DNA from: Chryseobacterium taichungense
Lineage (GTDB): Bacteria; Bacteroidota; Bacteroidia; Flavobacteriales; Weeksellaceae
DNA length: 64,000 bases
Reading direction: 5' to 3'
Assembly: GCF_900109935.1 (NCBI RefSeq)
Contig: NZ_FOBV01000002.1
Span: 124,001 to 188,000, forward strand
A model generated the notes under the pieces. The model saw only the letters and a program-made list of their open reading frames with translations. It did no database searches and was not told the origin of the DNA. Shown here piece after piece: positions 35,601 to 43,435 of this stretch. Position 1 is the stretch's first letter. Each line of letters opens with the position of its first letter. The translations under genes were made by a program, and so were the position numbers.

Positions 35601-35711
35601 AGCGTTCTTTCTCTTGATAAAATCGAAGAAGCAAAATTTAAAATTGAACAAAACATACAGGTACAATCGGAAATATCAGCATTACCCGAGATTCCATTGT
35701 ATGAAGAATAG
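32628..35711 (+). CDS. Caspase-SKI2-like helicase fusion, candidate defence protein
   Basis: 1027 residues from the ATG at 32628 (a GTG one codon earlier is possible). Residues 1-240 are a caspase-like (C14) protease: opening strand GIFIGIDRF, catalytic His in FSFSGHGT (about 79) and catalytic Cys in IIDCCFSGG (about 125). From about 280 follows an SF2 helicase: LNQLQVDAI, Walker A SAPTSSGKT (about 310-318), DEAQ (about 413-416), motif III SAV, motif V ATTTLAMGVNTP and motif VI IIGRAGRLGF, the GRAGR form of SKI2-like enzymes. The C-terminal third is helical. It is the first gene of a three-gene operon with a PD-(D/E)XK protein and another helicase. I infer that nucleic-acid sensing by the helicase unleashes the protease. 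I know no named system with this fusion. Confidence 0.88.
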   Translation: MQIHGIFIGIDRFQSPSINWLSCAKRDAVALYSLFSDNLQGDFHLMYDENASRNSIENRIKELSTCSEDDIVIFSFSGHGTTTHELVTYDTNINDIGSTTISLDTLAGWFKNIPAKQLICIIDCCFSGGMGTKALEVNFASRELRSGEDLIKQFSGSGRVILTASKATEPAWENGKLGHGLLTYHLLEALQGADEVRKDNKIGIYRLLEYVTSSVKNSAGQLGAEQNPMLLGQIIEEISFPIFKPGKLYKEAFPERNFALADSNIDSLLGFGFPVGILNVWKSKIPSLNQLQVDAINDYGILDGSHLIVSAPTSSGKTMVGELAAIYGVTQRKRAVFLLPLKALVNDKLRHFNEMYGSFDIKTIKATGESSTDDITPLMKGQYDVCLMTYEKFSAIVLANPYILNQIGTIVVDEAQMIADKNRGVNLEFLLTLLKLKRKEDIEPQIIALSAVIGDLNGLERWLGGRLLLHTERPVPLNEGIIKSNGDFRYIESDTGEEKTINLMTPQFRKGSGQDIIIPLVQKLVNEGKNVIVFRETKSEAQACAMYLANNLELAPASETIKLLPQRDPSTATQKLRQVLNKGIAFHISDLDPDERSVIEDQFRNKESGLRVIAATTTLAMGVNTPTEAVIISGLTHPGNVPYSISEYKNIIGRAGRLGFAERGYSFLVALTSIAEHTYWQDYILGKPEDMQSNFVSKDTDCRSLVLRVLSASKSQIGMSQENIIGFLTESFGAYQEKIKYDGWDWNQNDIINALTELTHHQLIKMNSDGYFQTTLIGKIVGDSGIEVESIIRIISVLKQIPSSQLSSPVLLGITQLSKELEQVYMPINRKGIFKESQTWLNAVHAQGIPTQLVNAFSNHSKDQIDTTLKYKKTISCLLWITDKQLAEIEATLMQHYFDKSSAGAIRAVVARTCDILPIVTSIAEILHPELNLSDKVLKLLLRLELGIPSSIRELAEVLGRTLNRGEYLELSKRGISSIDQFVNADEQVLLSVLSLDKIEEAKFKIEQNIQVQSEISALPEIPLYEE

Positions 35712-35743
35712 AGACTACATAATAAAGTGATAATTATATAACT

Positions 35744-36535
35744 ATGCCATTTAACCTAATTGATACTGATTGTTCAGATTTAGTAATAGACTATGAATAT
35801 GAAATAGCGAATAAGGATTTGTTAGCAGAATACGTAGGTGAATTAGTTCTCGGACATTATTTCCACATACTAAATATTATCAACTCACTTTCTTCATCTT
35901 CATCGACACCATCAAATAGAATTATAGATTTTGCGATTGAGAAACTTAACGTTACAGAAGATGTAAATGTGATTCATAGAGATGGTTGGTTATTTCAAAT
36001 GATTTCATGGTTGGTTTTAGCTCATAGAAATTTGGGAAGTAATTATCACACCCAGCATCCTCATTTTGCTCCTGCTCAGCATGGAATTGATGGCTTAAGC
36101 ATTGTTTTAAAACCAGATAACACAATCGATAAAATAATAATAACTGAAGATAAGTGTACTGCAAATCCCAGAGATACTATTAGAGAACAAGTTTTTCCAG
36201 AGTTTAAAGGTTTCGAAGATGGTAAAAAGGATTCTGCGTTGATTAGTGTTTTATCAAGTCTAATTGCACATTTAGATGCAGGAGCTGTTTTTCAAAGCGT
36301 ACAAAATGATATTTATAATACTGATTTGAGAATGTATAGAATAGGTATTACTAGAGAAGATTCTCACCAATCTCTTAGAGGAAGGCGTAGATTGTTTAAG
36401 AATTACGATGACTATGTTTCAGGACCGACTAGTTCTAGAAGAAGCGGTGCAACGATATATCTTGATGATATGAGAAATTGGATGCAGGACTTTTCAGATA
36501 AGGTTGTCAATTATTTAGAATCCAAAAAGTCTTAA
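35744..36535 (+). CDS. PD-(D/E)XK nuclease, HamA-like
   Basis: 263 residues. GIDGLSIVLKP and then IIITEDKCT give Asp116 and Glu135-x-Lys137, the PD-(D/E)XK arrangement. The size and the HGIDGL...EDK core resemble HamA (DUF1837) of Hachiman. It lies 32 bp after the caspase-helicase and 1 bp before the second helicase, so all three are surely one transcript. HamA normally pairs with one SF2 helicase, so this gene and the next could be a Hachiman-like core with the caspase-helicase added. The nuclease assignment rests on motif reading only. Confidence 0.65.
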   Translation: MPFNLIDTDCSDLVIDYEYEIANKDLLAEYVGELVLGHYFHILNIINSLSSSSSTPSNRIIDFAIEKLNVTEDVNVIHRDGWLFQMISWLVLAHRNLGSNYHTQHPHFAPAQHGIDGLSIVLKPDNTIDKIIITEDKCTANPRDTIREQVFPEFKGFEDGKKDSALISVLSSLIAHLDAGAVFQSVQNDIYNTDLRMYRIGITREDSHQSLRGRRRLFKNYDDYVSGPTSSRRSGATIYLDDMRNWMQDFSDKVVNYLESKKS

Positions 36536-36536
36536 A

Positions 36537-39500
36537 ATGTATAATAGTGCTACAGAACAAAAAATAAAAGATATACCGACGATTGGAGATATTGATATTG
36601 ATAGACTTCCTCAAGACTTAACAAGAATCTATGCTCAAATAGTCAGTTTAAGACGTCAGGTTGTTGATGGGACAATTAATTTTCAAGATGAGGATCTTGT
36701 TTCGGGTTTAACTCTTCTTAGAAAGTTAGCAAATAATCTGGAGACCATATTGCTAACCTTCCCTCAACACGAGCAGAAAGAGTCAGTCGCCTTTGTGGCA
36801 GGTACTGCGAATAATCTTATCCATAAGATGGGATTAATTAATGAACAAAATGAGGCTCTTTTAGAGGTAGATTCAATATCGTCCTATATCGCAGCAACAG
36901 TTCTTTTTTTAATTGGTAATAGTCAAGCCGATGCTGCTGAAACAGCTATTTCTATCACAGAAATACACAGCGAAAACTTAGTACAACAGCGATTAATTTC
37001 CTGTATAATTTCTTTAGCGACTGGAAAACTATCAAAAATAGCGGATAGTAATTTTAATGAAGATGAGGTTATACAAGAAGACTTTCAGCAGACAGCGTTG
37101 AATTATTTATGGCGAGAACTTGGACTTGGTATCATAAATATAGCTAAAAGACTAGTTGGCCAATTTAACGATGAACAACAAAACCATTTCGATAGAGTAA
37201 TTGAACTTTCCATATCAGCCCCGGATATTTTTGACCAGAGGAACATTTTTTCAGGACCTTATCGTCTTGCAAAATTACTAAAAATACTGGAAGAGGATAT
37301 TTTTAATAGAGCCGTCATTGACATTCCACCACCAACGGGTGTAGATCCCCACTCTTGGTACGATTTCCTATCAAAGTTGGCTAAAGACCGTCCCTATTTG
37401 TGGGAAAATCATAAAGATGCTGTAGAAACTGACTTCCTGACCCCTGGTATATCAGCAGTTCTAACACTTCCTACGGGAGCTGGTAAATCCACTTTATCCG
37501 AATTGAAAATAGCATCATGTCTTTATTCTGGAAGAAGAGTAATCTATTTGGTTCCTACGCACGCTTTAGAAGATCAGGTCAATAGAAATTTAAGAAAATT
37601 ATTTGATGAATTTGAACCTATCAATATTAAATTTGGTGGTGAATATACAGATTTTGAGGAAATAGAGAGTTTTCCAATTCTAGTTATGACTCCTGAACGA
37701 TGCTTAACTTTTCTAAATATTAATCCCGAGTTTTTTGATAGTGTTGGACTGGTAATTTTCGATGAGTTTCACCTAATACATGGCACGGATATTAAAAAAG
37801 ATAGAAGGTCGATTGATGCAATGTATTGTCTATTATCAGTGTTTACATTGGCTTCTCATGCTGATTATCTTCTCATATCTGCAATGGTTGAAAACGGAGA
37901 TGAAATAGCTTCTTGGGTAAAACAAATTACAAAAAAAGAGTGCAAGGTTTTTAATTCAACATGGAAACCAACTCGTCAACTACATGGGTGCTTAGTATTC
38001 GATGAAGATAAAATTTTAAATTTAAATAGAAAAATTCAACAACAAAGAAAGAATGCTGTTACTAAAGCTCCACCTGCAAAACTTAGAAGAGAATTAATTA
38101 TTGATGCTTTATGCTTTTTTAGTTTAAAAAATGTTTGGGAAACTGATAATAACGATGATTATTTTAGATCCCAAGTTCTTAGTCATAGTGTGTTTTTGGG
38201 AATTAATAATTGGTGGCAACTAACAAGCAATAGAAATAATGTTGCTGCAATGCTTGCAATACATTTTTCTAATTTAGGTCTCAAAACACTTGTCTTCGTT
38301 GATGATCCAAGAATAACTAATTCAACTTCACGCACTATTGCTGAAGCTCTTAATGATAGAGAAAATAGTTATGATGAATATATTCATCGTAACCAAGATT
38401 TAATAGAAAGTATTCGTATTGAATTGGGAGATTTTAAACATTCATTTTTTACTGACTGTAAAAATGTAGGAGTACATCATGGTTTATTATTACCGTTAGA
38501 AAGAACTTTAATTGAAAATTATTTTAAATCTACGAATGGTGCGATTGCACTTGTTGCAACAGCAACATTAGCTCAAGGCATTAATTTACCTGCAGAAATC
38601 GTTATTATTGCTGGTGATGATCGTTTCGATGAAGATGGAGAAAATAGACAAAGGGTAAATCCTCACGAATTATTAAATGCTGCTGGAAGAGCTGGAAGGG
38701 CTGGTCTTTCTTCGCAGGGAGCGGTAATATTAATTCCAGGAGATATAGTTACAATCAAAGACTCTACAATTTCCGATAGGTGGTGGGATTTAAAAAACGA
38801 AGTATTTTCGAAAGGTGATCAATGTCTTAAGATTGAAGACCCACTGGAATATTTTTTAGATACAATGCAAGAAAATAATGAAGATTTGACTGTTGACCAA
38901 AAAAATATTTTATATAGGTTTAAGCCCGAGAATATTTCACATATTGATACTAAAAATTTGTTAAATAAATCGTTTTATGCTTATAAAGCAGCAAATAATG
39001 GTAAAAGTGAACAATTTAATATGCAAGTTCGAAGACTATTAGACAGAATTAATGAATTATATAATTTATCTGAAGAATATTTATGGCAAAAAGAAATTGG
39101 AATTAAGACTGGAGTTGAACCATTAATAATTTATGAGTTAGGAAATGCGATTGAACAACGAGGAATAGAAAATCTACTTTCAAAATCTATTACTGAACTC
39201 ATTGATTGGTTTTTTGAGTGGATAAGTACTAACGAAGTTTTTATCGAAAAAATATTTACCAAAAAGTCTACAATAGATCAAATAAAGAAATCAATTGGTT
39301 TGAAATCAGAAAGTTCAGTTTCAGATGTACTTTCTAAAATCGGAATATTAGCAGATATCCTAAAATACTATGTTCAAGGAATTCCTTTAAATGAGTTAAA
39401 TGATAAAATTCCTGATGTCAGTCGAGCAGATAATACGGGCTATTTAGTCAAGGCCAGAAACTTTGTTAATCGACTTGCTCCCGAGCTAAGTTTTGGTTTT

Positions 39501-39695
39501 GGATTGTTATCAATGGTTCTTACAGAAAAAGCTAATCAAGAGGAGGGGAAACAAAATATCCCTTGGGATATTAGAGTATTAGCGAGTTGTATAAGAGAAG
39601 GCTTTGATTATTCATTAAAATTATTTTATAAGAAAAATAACAAATTATTAATGCGTGTTGAGACTCATTTGTTATATAATAATGAATTTAAATAA
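36537..39695 (+). CDS. Large SF2 (SKI2/HamB-like) helicase with long N-terminal extension
   Basis: 1052 residues. The first ~290 are helical and unrecognised. The helicase core shows Walker A LPTGAGKS (311-318), VPTHALEDQV (Ia), MTPERCL (Ic), DEFH (409-412) in place of DEAH, SAM (III), ATATLAQGINLP (V) and AAGRAGRAG (VI). About 300 helical residues follow. It differs strongly from the helicase part of the first gene, so it is not a recent duplicate. It starts 1 bp after the HamA-like gene. In a Hachiman-type pair the helicase would scan DNA and control the nuclease. The second half is visibly richer in A+T than the first. Confidence 0.88.
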   Translation: MYNSATEQKIKDIPTIGDIDIDRLPQDLTRIYAQIVSLRRQVVDGTINFQDEDLVSGLTLLRKLANNLETILLTFPQHEQKESVAFVAGTANNLIHKMGLINEQNEALLEVDSISSYIAATVLFLIGNSQADAAETAISITEIHSENLVQQRLISCIISLATGKLSKIADSNFNEDEVIQEDFQQTALNYLWRELGLGIINIAKRLVGQFNDEQQNHFDRVIELSISAPDIFDQRNIFSGPYRLAKLLKILEEDIFNRAVIDIPPPTGVDPHSWYDFLSKLAKDRPYLWENHKDAVETDFLTPGISAVLTLPTGAGKSTLSELKIASCLYSGRRVIYLVPTHALEDQVNRNLRKLFDEFEPINIKFGGEYTDFEEIESFPILVMTPERCLTFLNINPEFFDSVGLVIFDEFHLIHGTDIKKDRRSIDAMYCLLSVFTLASHADYLLISAMVENGDEIASWVKQITKKECKVFNSTWKPTRQLHGCLVFDEDKILNLNRKIQQQRKNAVTKAPPAKLRRELIIDALCFFSLKNVWETDNNDDYFRSQVLSHSVFLGINNWWQLTSNRNNVAAMLAIHFSNLGLKTLVFVDDPRITNSTSRTIAEALNDRENSYDEYIHRNQDLIESIRIELGDFKHSFFTDCKNVGVHHGLLLPLERTLIENYFKSTNGAIALVATATLAQGINLPAEIVIIAGDDRFDEDGENRQRVNPHELLNAAGRAGRAGLSSQGAVILIPGDIVTIKDSTISDRWWDLKNEVFSKGDQCLKIEDPLEYFLDTMQENNEDLTVDQKNILYRFKPENISHIDTKNLLNKSFYAYKAANNGKSEQFNMQVRRLLDRINELYNLSEEYLWQKEIGIKTGVEPLIIYELGNAIEQRGIENLLSKSITELIDWFFEWISTNEVFIEKIFTKKSTIDQIKKSIGLKSESSVSDVLSKIGILADILKYYVQGIPLNELNDKIPDVSRADNTGYLVKARNFVNRLAPELSFGFGLLSMVLTEKANQEEGKQNIPWDIRVLASCIREGFDYSLKLFYKKNNKLLMRVETHLLYNNEFK

Positions 39696-39842
39696 TTAGT
39701 TGTTTGTTATATTGATTAACTTTCAGGTTGTTTTTTAAACATATTTTAGAATAAATGACCCCTAATCATATAGTTATGTTTTTTCATAAAAGACAATAAA
39801 TTAAAATTTGTACAGATTTTACATTTAATTGACAACATTACA

Positions 39843-40460
39843 TTACATATTTTCATTTATTAATCTAATTTCCTCTTCTAAGTCCAATTTGCTGTCAAAG
39901 TTTATTTTTAAATTCATACCTATATTATAATAAATTACATTCGAATGTGTTATAACTTCAGGGAATTCATTCATTATATTCAAACATATTTTTTGCATAA
40001 TCATCAAACAAACTTTTTTTTCATTTAAAGAATCTGGAATTAAGTATTCATAAACTTCATTATTCGGATTATTAAAAAATGATTTCTTATTTGCTCTAAA
40101 ATTATGTGCGAGAATGTCATTTCTGAATTTTTCTAAATCTTTCCATTTACTAATTCGTTTAATTCCGTATTGATTGATATTTCGCACTTTTCTTATCGAT
40201 TCAGCATACTTTTTATCAAAATTACTTTCATTGAAGTTTTTATATTCATCTAAAAATGACTTGAATTGTATTAAACAATGATTTGATAAAATTGCTCTTG
40301 AAGCCATTGAAAATCCAGGTTCATTATAAAAATTTTCATCAAATTCTATTTTACTTAATTCCGAATGGTTTTTTATACATTCCTCAATACAGAGAATTGT
40401 TAATTTTATTTGCGTGAAAAGAAAAGATAAGGATTTATAAATTTCAATTAAACGATCCAT
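39843..40460 (-). CDS. HEPN-type protein, candidate RNase toxin
   Basis: 205 residues, helical. FRNDILAHN contains Arg113-x5-His119, which fits the R-x4-6-H active site of HEPN ribonucleases. The surrounding pattern (RNDILAHNFRA) resembles the AbiU2-like HEPN branch used in abortive infection. It lies 73 bp after an HTH gene of the same strand, which looks like a toxin-regulator pair. It faces the caspase-helicase operon tail to tail. A catalytic role is inferred from one motif. Confidence 0.6.
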   Translation of the reverse strand: MDRLIEIYKSLSFLFTQIKLTILCIEECIKNHSELSKIEFDENFYNEPGFSMASRAILSNHCLIQFKSFLDEYKNFNESNFDKKYAESIRKVRNINQYGIKRISKWKDLEKFRNDILAHNFRANKKSFFNNPNNEVYEYLIPDSLNEKKVCLMIMQKICLNIMNEFPEVITHSNVIYYNIGMNLKINFDSKLDLEEEIRLINENM

Positions 40461-40533
40461 TTCTTATAAAATTGCTAATAAGATTTCTGGCTATGCTAAA
40501 TGTGTAAATAGAAAATACCAACTTTCATTAAGA

Positions 40534-40830
40534 TTAATCTGGAATATTTATACCTTTTGCACTTTCAAATTCTTTGAAGAATTTTTCTAATGAATAACGC
40601 TCGTGGCGTAGTATATTATAAATTGTAGACATTGGAATATTATACCCTTCTTCTAATTTCAACTTTGAGATTGTTGATGAAGTGATTCCACACATTTTTG
40701 CATATTTATTTTGTGTTATTACCTTACCGTCTTGGTCACGATATTCACGTAGAAATTTACTTTCAATAAAATTACACAAGTGCTTATTAACAAGTGTATT
40801 TTTTGTATTCAAAACTTCTTTATTTTGCAT
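40534..40830 (-). CDS. XRE-like helix-turn-helix regulator
   Basis: 98 residues. The HTH is TQNKYAKMCGITSSTISKLKLEEGYNIPMSTIYNILR (about 38-75), with a short basic N-terminal arm and an acidic tail. It is coded just before the HEPN gene and probably represses the pair. A perfect 18-bp palindrome 46 bp before its start codon is the likely operator. Confidence 0.75.
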   Translation of the reverse strand: MQNKEVLNTKNTLVNKHLCNFIESKFLREYRDQDGKVITQNKYAKMCGITSSTISKLKLEEGYNIPMSTIYNILRHERYSLEKFFKEFESAKGINIPD

Positions 40831-40875
40831 TTCATAATAATCTTTATCAAAAGAAAAGATTAAAAAGAAAAATAC

Positions 40876-40893
40876 CGTTCGCTATAGCGAACG
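40876..40893. promoter_or_regulatory. Perfect 18-bp palindrome, probable operator
   Basis: CGTTCGCTATAGCGAACG is fully self-complementary and lies 46 bp upstream of the HTH gene. A C/G-rich palindrome standing out of very AT-rich DNA at this distance suggests a repressor dimer site. Confidence 0.7.
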
Positions 40894-41010
40894 ATTTAAA
40901 AATTTTTATTATATTTGTAAAATAAATTACTGAAACGTAATTTTGCGATACTTCAACGAAATATTAGAAGCTATTGCTTAGAATCTCAATTCGAAAACTG
41001 GTAATTTTAT

Positions 41011-41068
41011 GACACGAGACGATAAGCAGAAAGCTCACGACCTAGGCGTGGGCTCTCTTATCTGTGTC
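41011..41068 (+). other. Long bulged hairpin, possible structured RNA or att-like relic
   Basis: GACAC, GATAAG, AGA and GC..CACG on the left (41011-41039) pair with CGTG..GC, CTCT, CTTATC and GTGTC on the right (41047-41068), with a few bulges. It is the main structure in the 512-bp gap 40831-41342. The frame that follows it (41064-41258) looks non-coding. Confidence 0.5.
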
Positions 41069-41342
41069 AAAGGTATACCAGTGCCCCGAATTGGATAATG
41101 TAGAGTTCCACGCCGTTTTATTTTCCTATGTAGTCCGCTATCTCTACAATTCTCTAAGCTGCTTTTACAAAATACAGTATCAGATTAGGACAGATACAAT
41201 GGCAGCGCAACCATTGTGGCTTTACAGCTTTCACGGGACACATTTTCATTCATATTAATTTTTGGCTTGTATGGGCAGGGAGCTTCGTGAGAAAGACTTC
41301 CAAGGCTTCCTCCTATGCGGTCATAAAACCTAACAACAACGA

Positions 41343-41873
41343 TTGAAAAATAAAAGGATAGACTTTGAGGCCCGATTTTGGTCCGGCAGCAGGAAGCATT
41401 CCGGGGTAAAACTTATTGAATCCTTCTTCCATTTTAATGACCTGGTCACCGCCAAACAGATGCTCAACAAGATTATGATCTATGCCGGGAAAAAGAAAAC
41501 GGCGATCAATGAGGATTCGTCGAAGATTTTCCATTTTCATCAGGCCTTACGATCCTTCGTGCGGGCGTGCTATGCTATCAGGCTGAAGGAAGAGAAATGG
41601 TCGATTACCATACCTCCTGAGAATCGTTCATCATTAATTCAGGCTTCCCTTTCGGATGAGGAATATCTAAACCCAACCCTGGTATTTAGAAAGGCTTTTG
41701 CAGAATACAGCATCAAAGATTTCGACTATCATATAGCCATTGCAGTCTATTTCTCAATGGGTGTATTTAAAAATGCTGGCGAGAGTAACCTTGTCAATAC
41801 TTATATCTATCTCACGAAAATGCTGGATGCGGCACACCTTATCCTCGAAAGAAGAATCCAAAAGAATCAATAA
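41343..41873 (+). CDS. Conserved-looking protein of unknown function
   Basis: 176 residues from a TTG start; the stop codon in frame just upstream (41331-41333) leaves no better choice. It is mostly helical and basic (MKNKRIDFEARFWSG..., HFHQALRSFVRACYAIRLKEEKWSITIPPENRS). No motif was recognised. Codon use differs from the AT-rich defence genes to its left and fits the cluster on its right. It precedes the thioredoxin-SusC cluster by 145 bp. An alternative is that the true N-terminus was lost. Confidence 0.5.
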   Translation: MKNKRIDFEARFWSGSRKHSGVKLIESFFHFNDLVTAKQMLNKIMIYAGKKKTAINEDSSKIFHFHQALRSFVRACYAIRLKEEKWSITIPPENRSSLIQASLSDEEYLNPTLVFRKAFAEYSIKDFDYHIAIAVYFSMGVFKNAGESNLVNTYIYLTKMLDAAHLILERRIQKNQ

Positions 41874-42018
41874 CCATTAAGAGTAAAAATCAGAGAATGG
41901 AAAACAGTACATAGAACTTACACCATTAAAATAAGAAAGCCCTTTCCGCAAGAGTTTGGCGACCAAACGGAAAGAGCATAATCAGTGATTAATAATTATT
42001 AAAAACCTATTCAAAAGT

Positions 42019-43317
42019 ATGAAAAATATCTTTTGCAGGGGAATCCTGTCCCTTGTTTTTACCCTAGTAGCAGCCAGCACATCCTTTGCCCAGAACAAGT
42101 CTGTTAAAGTCGGAGAACCTCTACCCGAAAATTTCTGGACAACCTCTCTTTCCGTGGTCAACCACTCACAGAAAACGTTAAATCTTTTACAGGATAAAAG
42201 CAAATTAATTCTAATAGACTTCTGGAACACCTGGTGCAGTGCCTGCCTGATGAATCTCCCGAAAATCACTTCTTTGCAGCAGAAGTTCGGGGACAGGATC
42301 AGGATACTCCCGGTAAGCAACCAGGATAAGCCGGAACTGGATAAATTCTCTGCGTCCCAAAACGGAAGGAAGTTTAATACACTAACCTCCGTTTATAACG
42401 ATTCCTATTTCCATCAGCTTTTTCCACACGCCGGCGTCCCCTTTATCATCTGGATCAAAGATGGAAGGCTACTCAGTACAACCGATGCCACGCAGCTCAC
42501 CGAAGAAACTATCAATGAGATTCTCGATGGAAAGCAATCTTCATTGCAAACCATTATCCAGATGGACAGAAAACGTCCCTTGATGCTTTCCAAGGATTAT
42601 GACCGTCAGAAGAATATCCAGCTTCTCAATTATTCGTTCTTTGCCAAAGGCTCCATTCCCGACATTGGCTCCGGCGGAACATTCCGAACCACACCATCAG
42701 GAACGATCAATGGAAGACAATTTACCAACCTTCCTCTTTGGGATATGTATTATGCTATCGGTTTTGAATTGTTCAGACATAATTCTCAAGAATCCTTTAC
42801 AGGTAAACGAATGCTCATTGAGGTTAAAGACCCCAAAAGTTTGATGCTTCAACAAAAAGCAGATGGTTCCAATGATACCTCTAATCTTTATAACTACGAA
42901 TTCATTATTCCCGAAAGTAAGGCTGATGCGCTTTATCAATATATGCTGGAAGATATCAACCGCTATTCGGATTATAGGGTAACGCTGGAAAAGAGACCTG
43001 TACAATGCCTGGTGCTGGTAAGAACAAGTCAGAAGGACAAAATGGCGAGCAAAGGCGGAGAAAAACGTTCCACCTTTCCACGGACACCATCCATCCTCAG
43101 AAACGCACCGCTTAGGAATATGATCAATATGCTGAATGGGGAAATTCCCATTAAAGAAATCTTTGTCGATGAAACCGGCTATACCGGAAATGTAGATCTG
43201 GAAGTCTCCGGCATCAAGGATATCCCGACCCTCAGGAGAGAACTTCAAAAATATGATCTGGATCTGATCCCGGCAGAGCGAAACCTATTGATGATGGTCA
43301 TTAAAGATAATCAATAA
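42019..43317 (+). CDS. TlpA-type thioredoxin with DUF3738-like C-terminal domain
   Basis: 432 residues with a signal peptide (to about residue 25, SFAQ). The thioredoxin-like domain has Cys73-x2-Cys76 in FWNTWCSACLMNLP and a cis-Pro stretch HAGVPFIIW. The region from about 190 onward (MYYAIGFELFRHNSQ, KRPVQCLVLVRT, ISGIKDIPTLRRELQKYDLDL) resembles the DUF3738 domain of secreted Bacteroidota proteins. It is periplasmic and precedes SusC, so it probably keeps cysteines of exported or imported partners reduced. Pathway unknown. Confidence 0.8.
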   Translation: MKNIFCRGILSLVFTLVAASTSFAQNKSVKVGEPLPENFWTTSLSVVNHSQKTLNLLQDKSKLILIDFWNTWCSACLMNLPKITSLQQKFGDRIRILPVSNQDKPELDKFSASQNGRKFNTLTSVYNDSYFHQLFPHAGVPFIIWIKDGRLLSTTDATQLTEETINEILDGKQSSLQTIIQMDRKRPLMLSKDYDRQKNIQLLNYSFFAKGSIPDIGSGGTFRTTPSGTINGRQFTNLPLWDMYYAIGFELFRHNSQESFTGKRMLIEVKDPKSLMLQQKADGSNDTSNLYNYEFIIPESKADALYQYMLEDINRYSDYRVTLEKRPVQCLVLVRTSQKDKMASKGGEKRSTFPRTPSILRNAPLRNMINMLNGEIPIKEIFVDETGYTGNVDLEVSGIKDIPTLRRELQKYDLDLIPAERNLLMMVIKDNQ

Positions 43318-43435
43318 TGAAAATTATCTGTCATCTATCCAGCGTCAAACAAATTGGATCATTGATCTACTTGATTCTAAGGTTAACATTTAAATATTTC
43401 ATTGAATTATCAACAACTCAAAACTATATCCAACT

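Noticed and set aside
41064-41258. 64-codon ORF from a GTG start
   Set aside because: It begins inside the right arm of the long hairpin, has no recognisable pattern, and overlaps another frame of equal quality. Probably non-coding.
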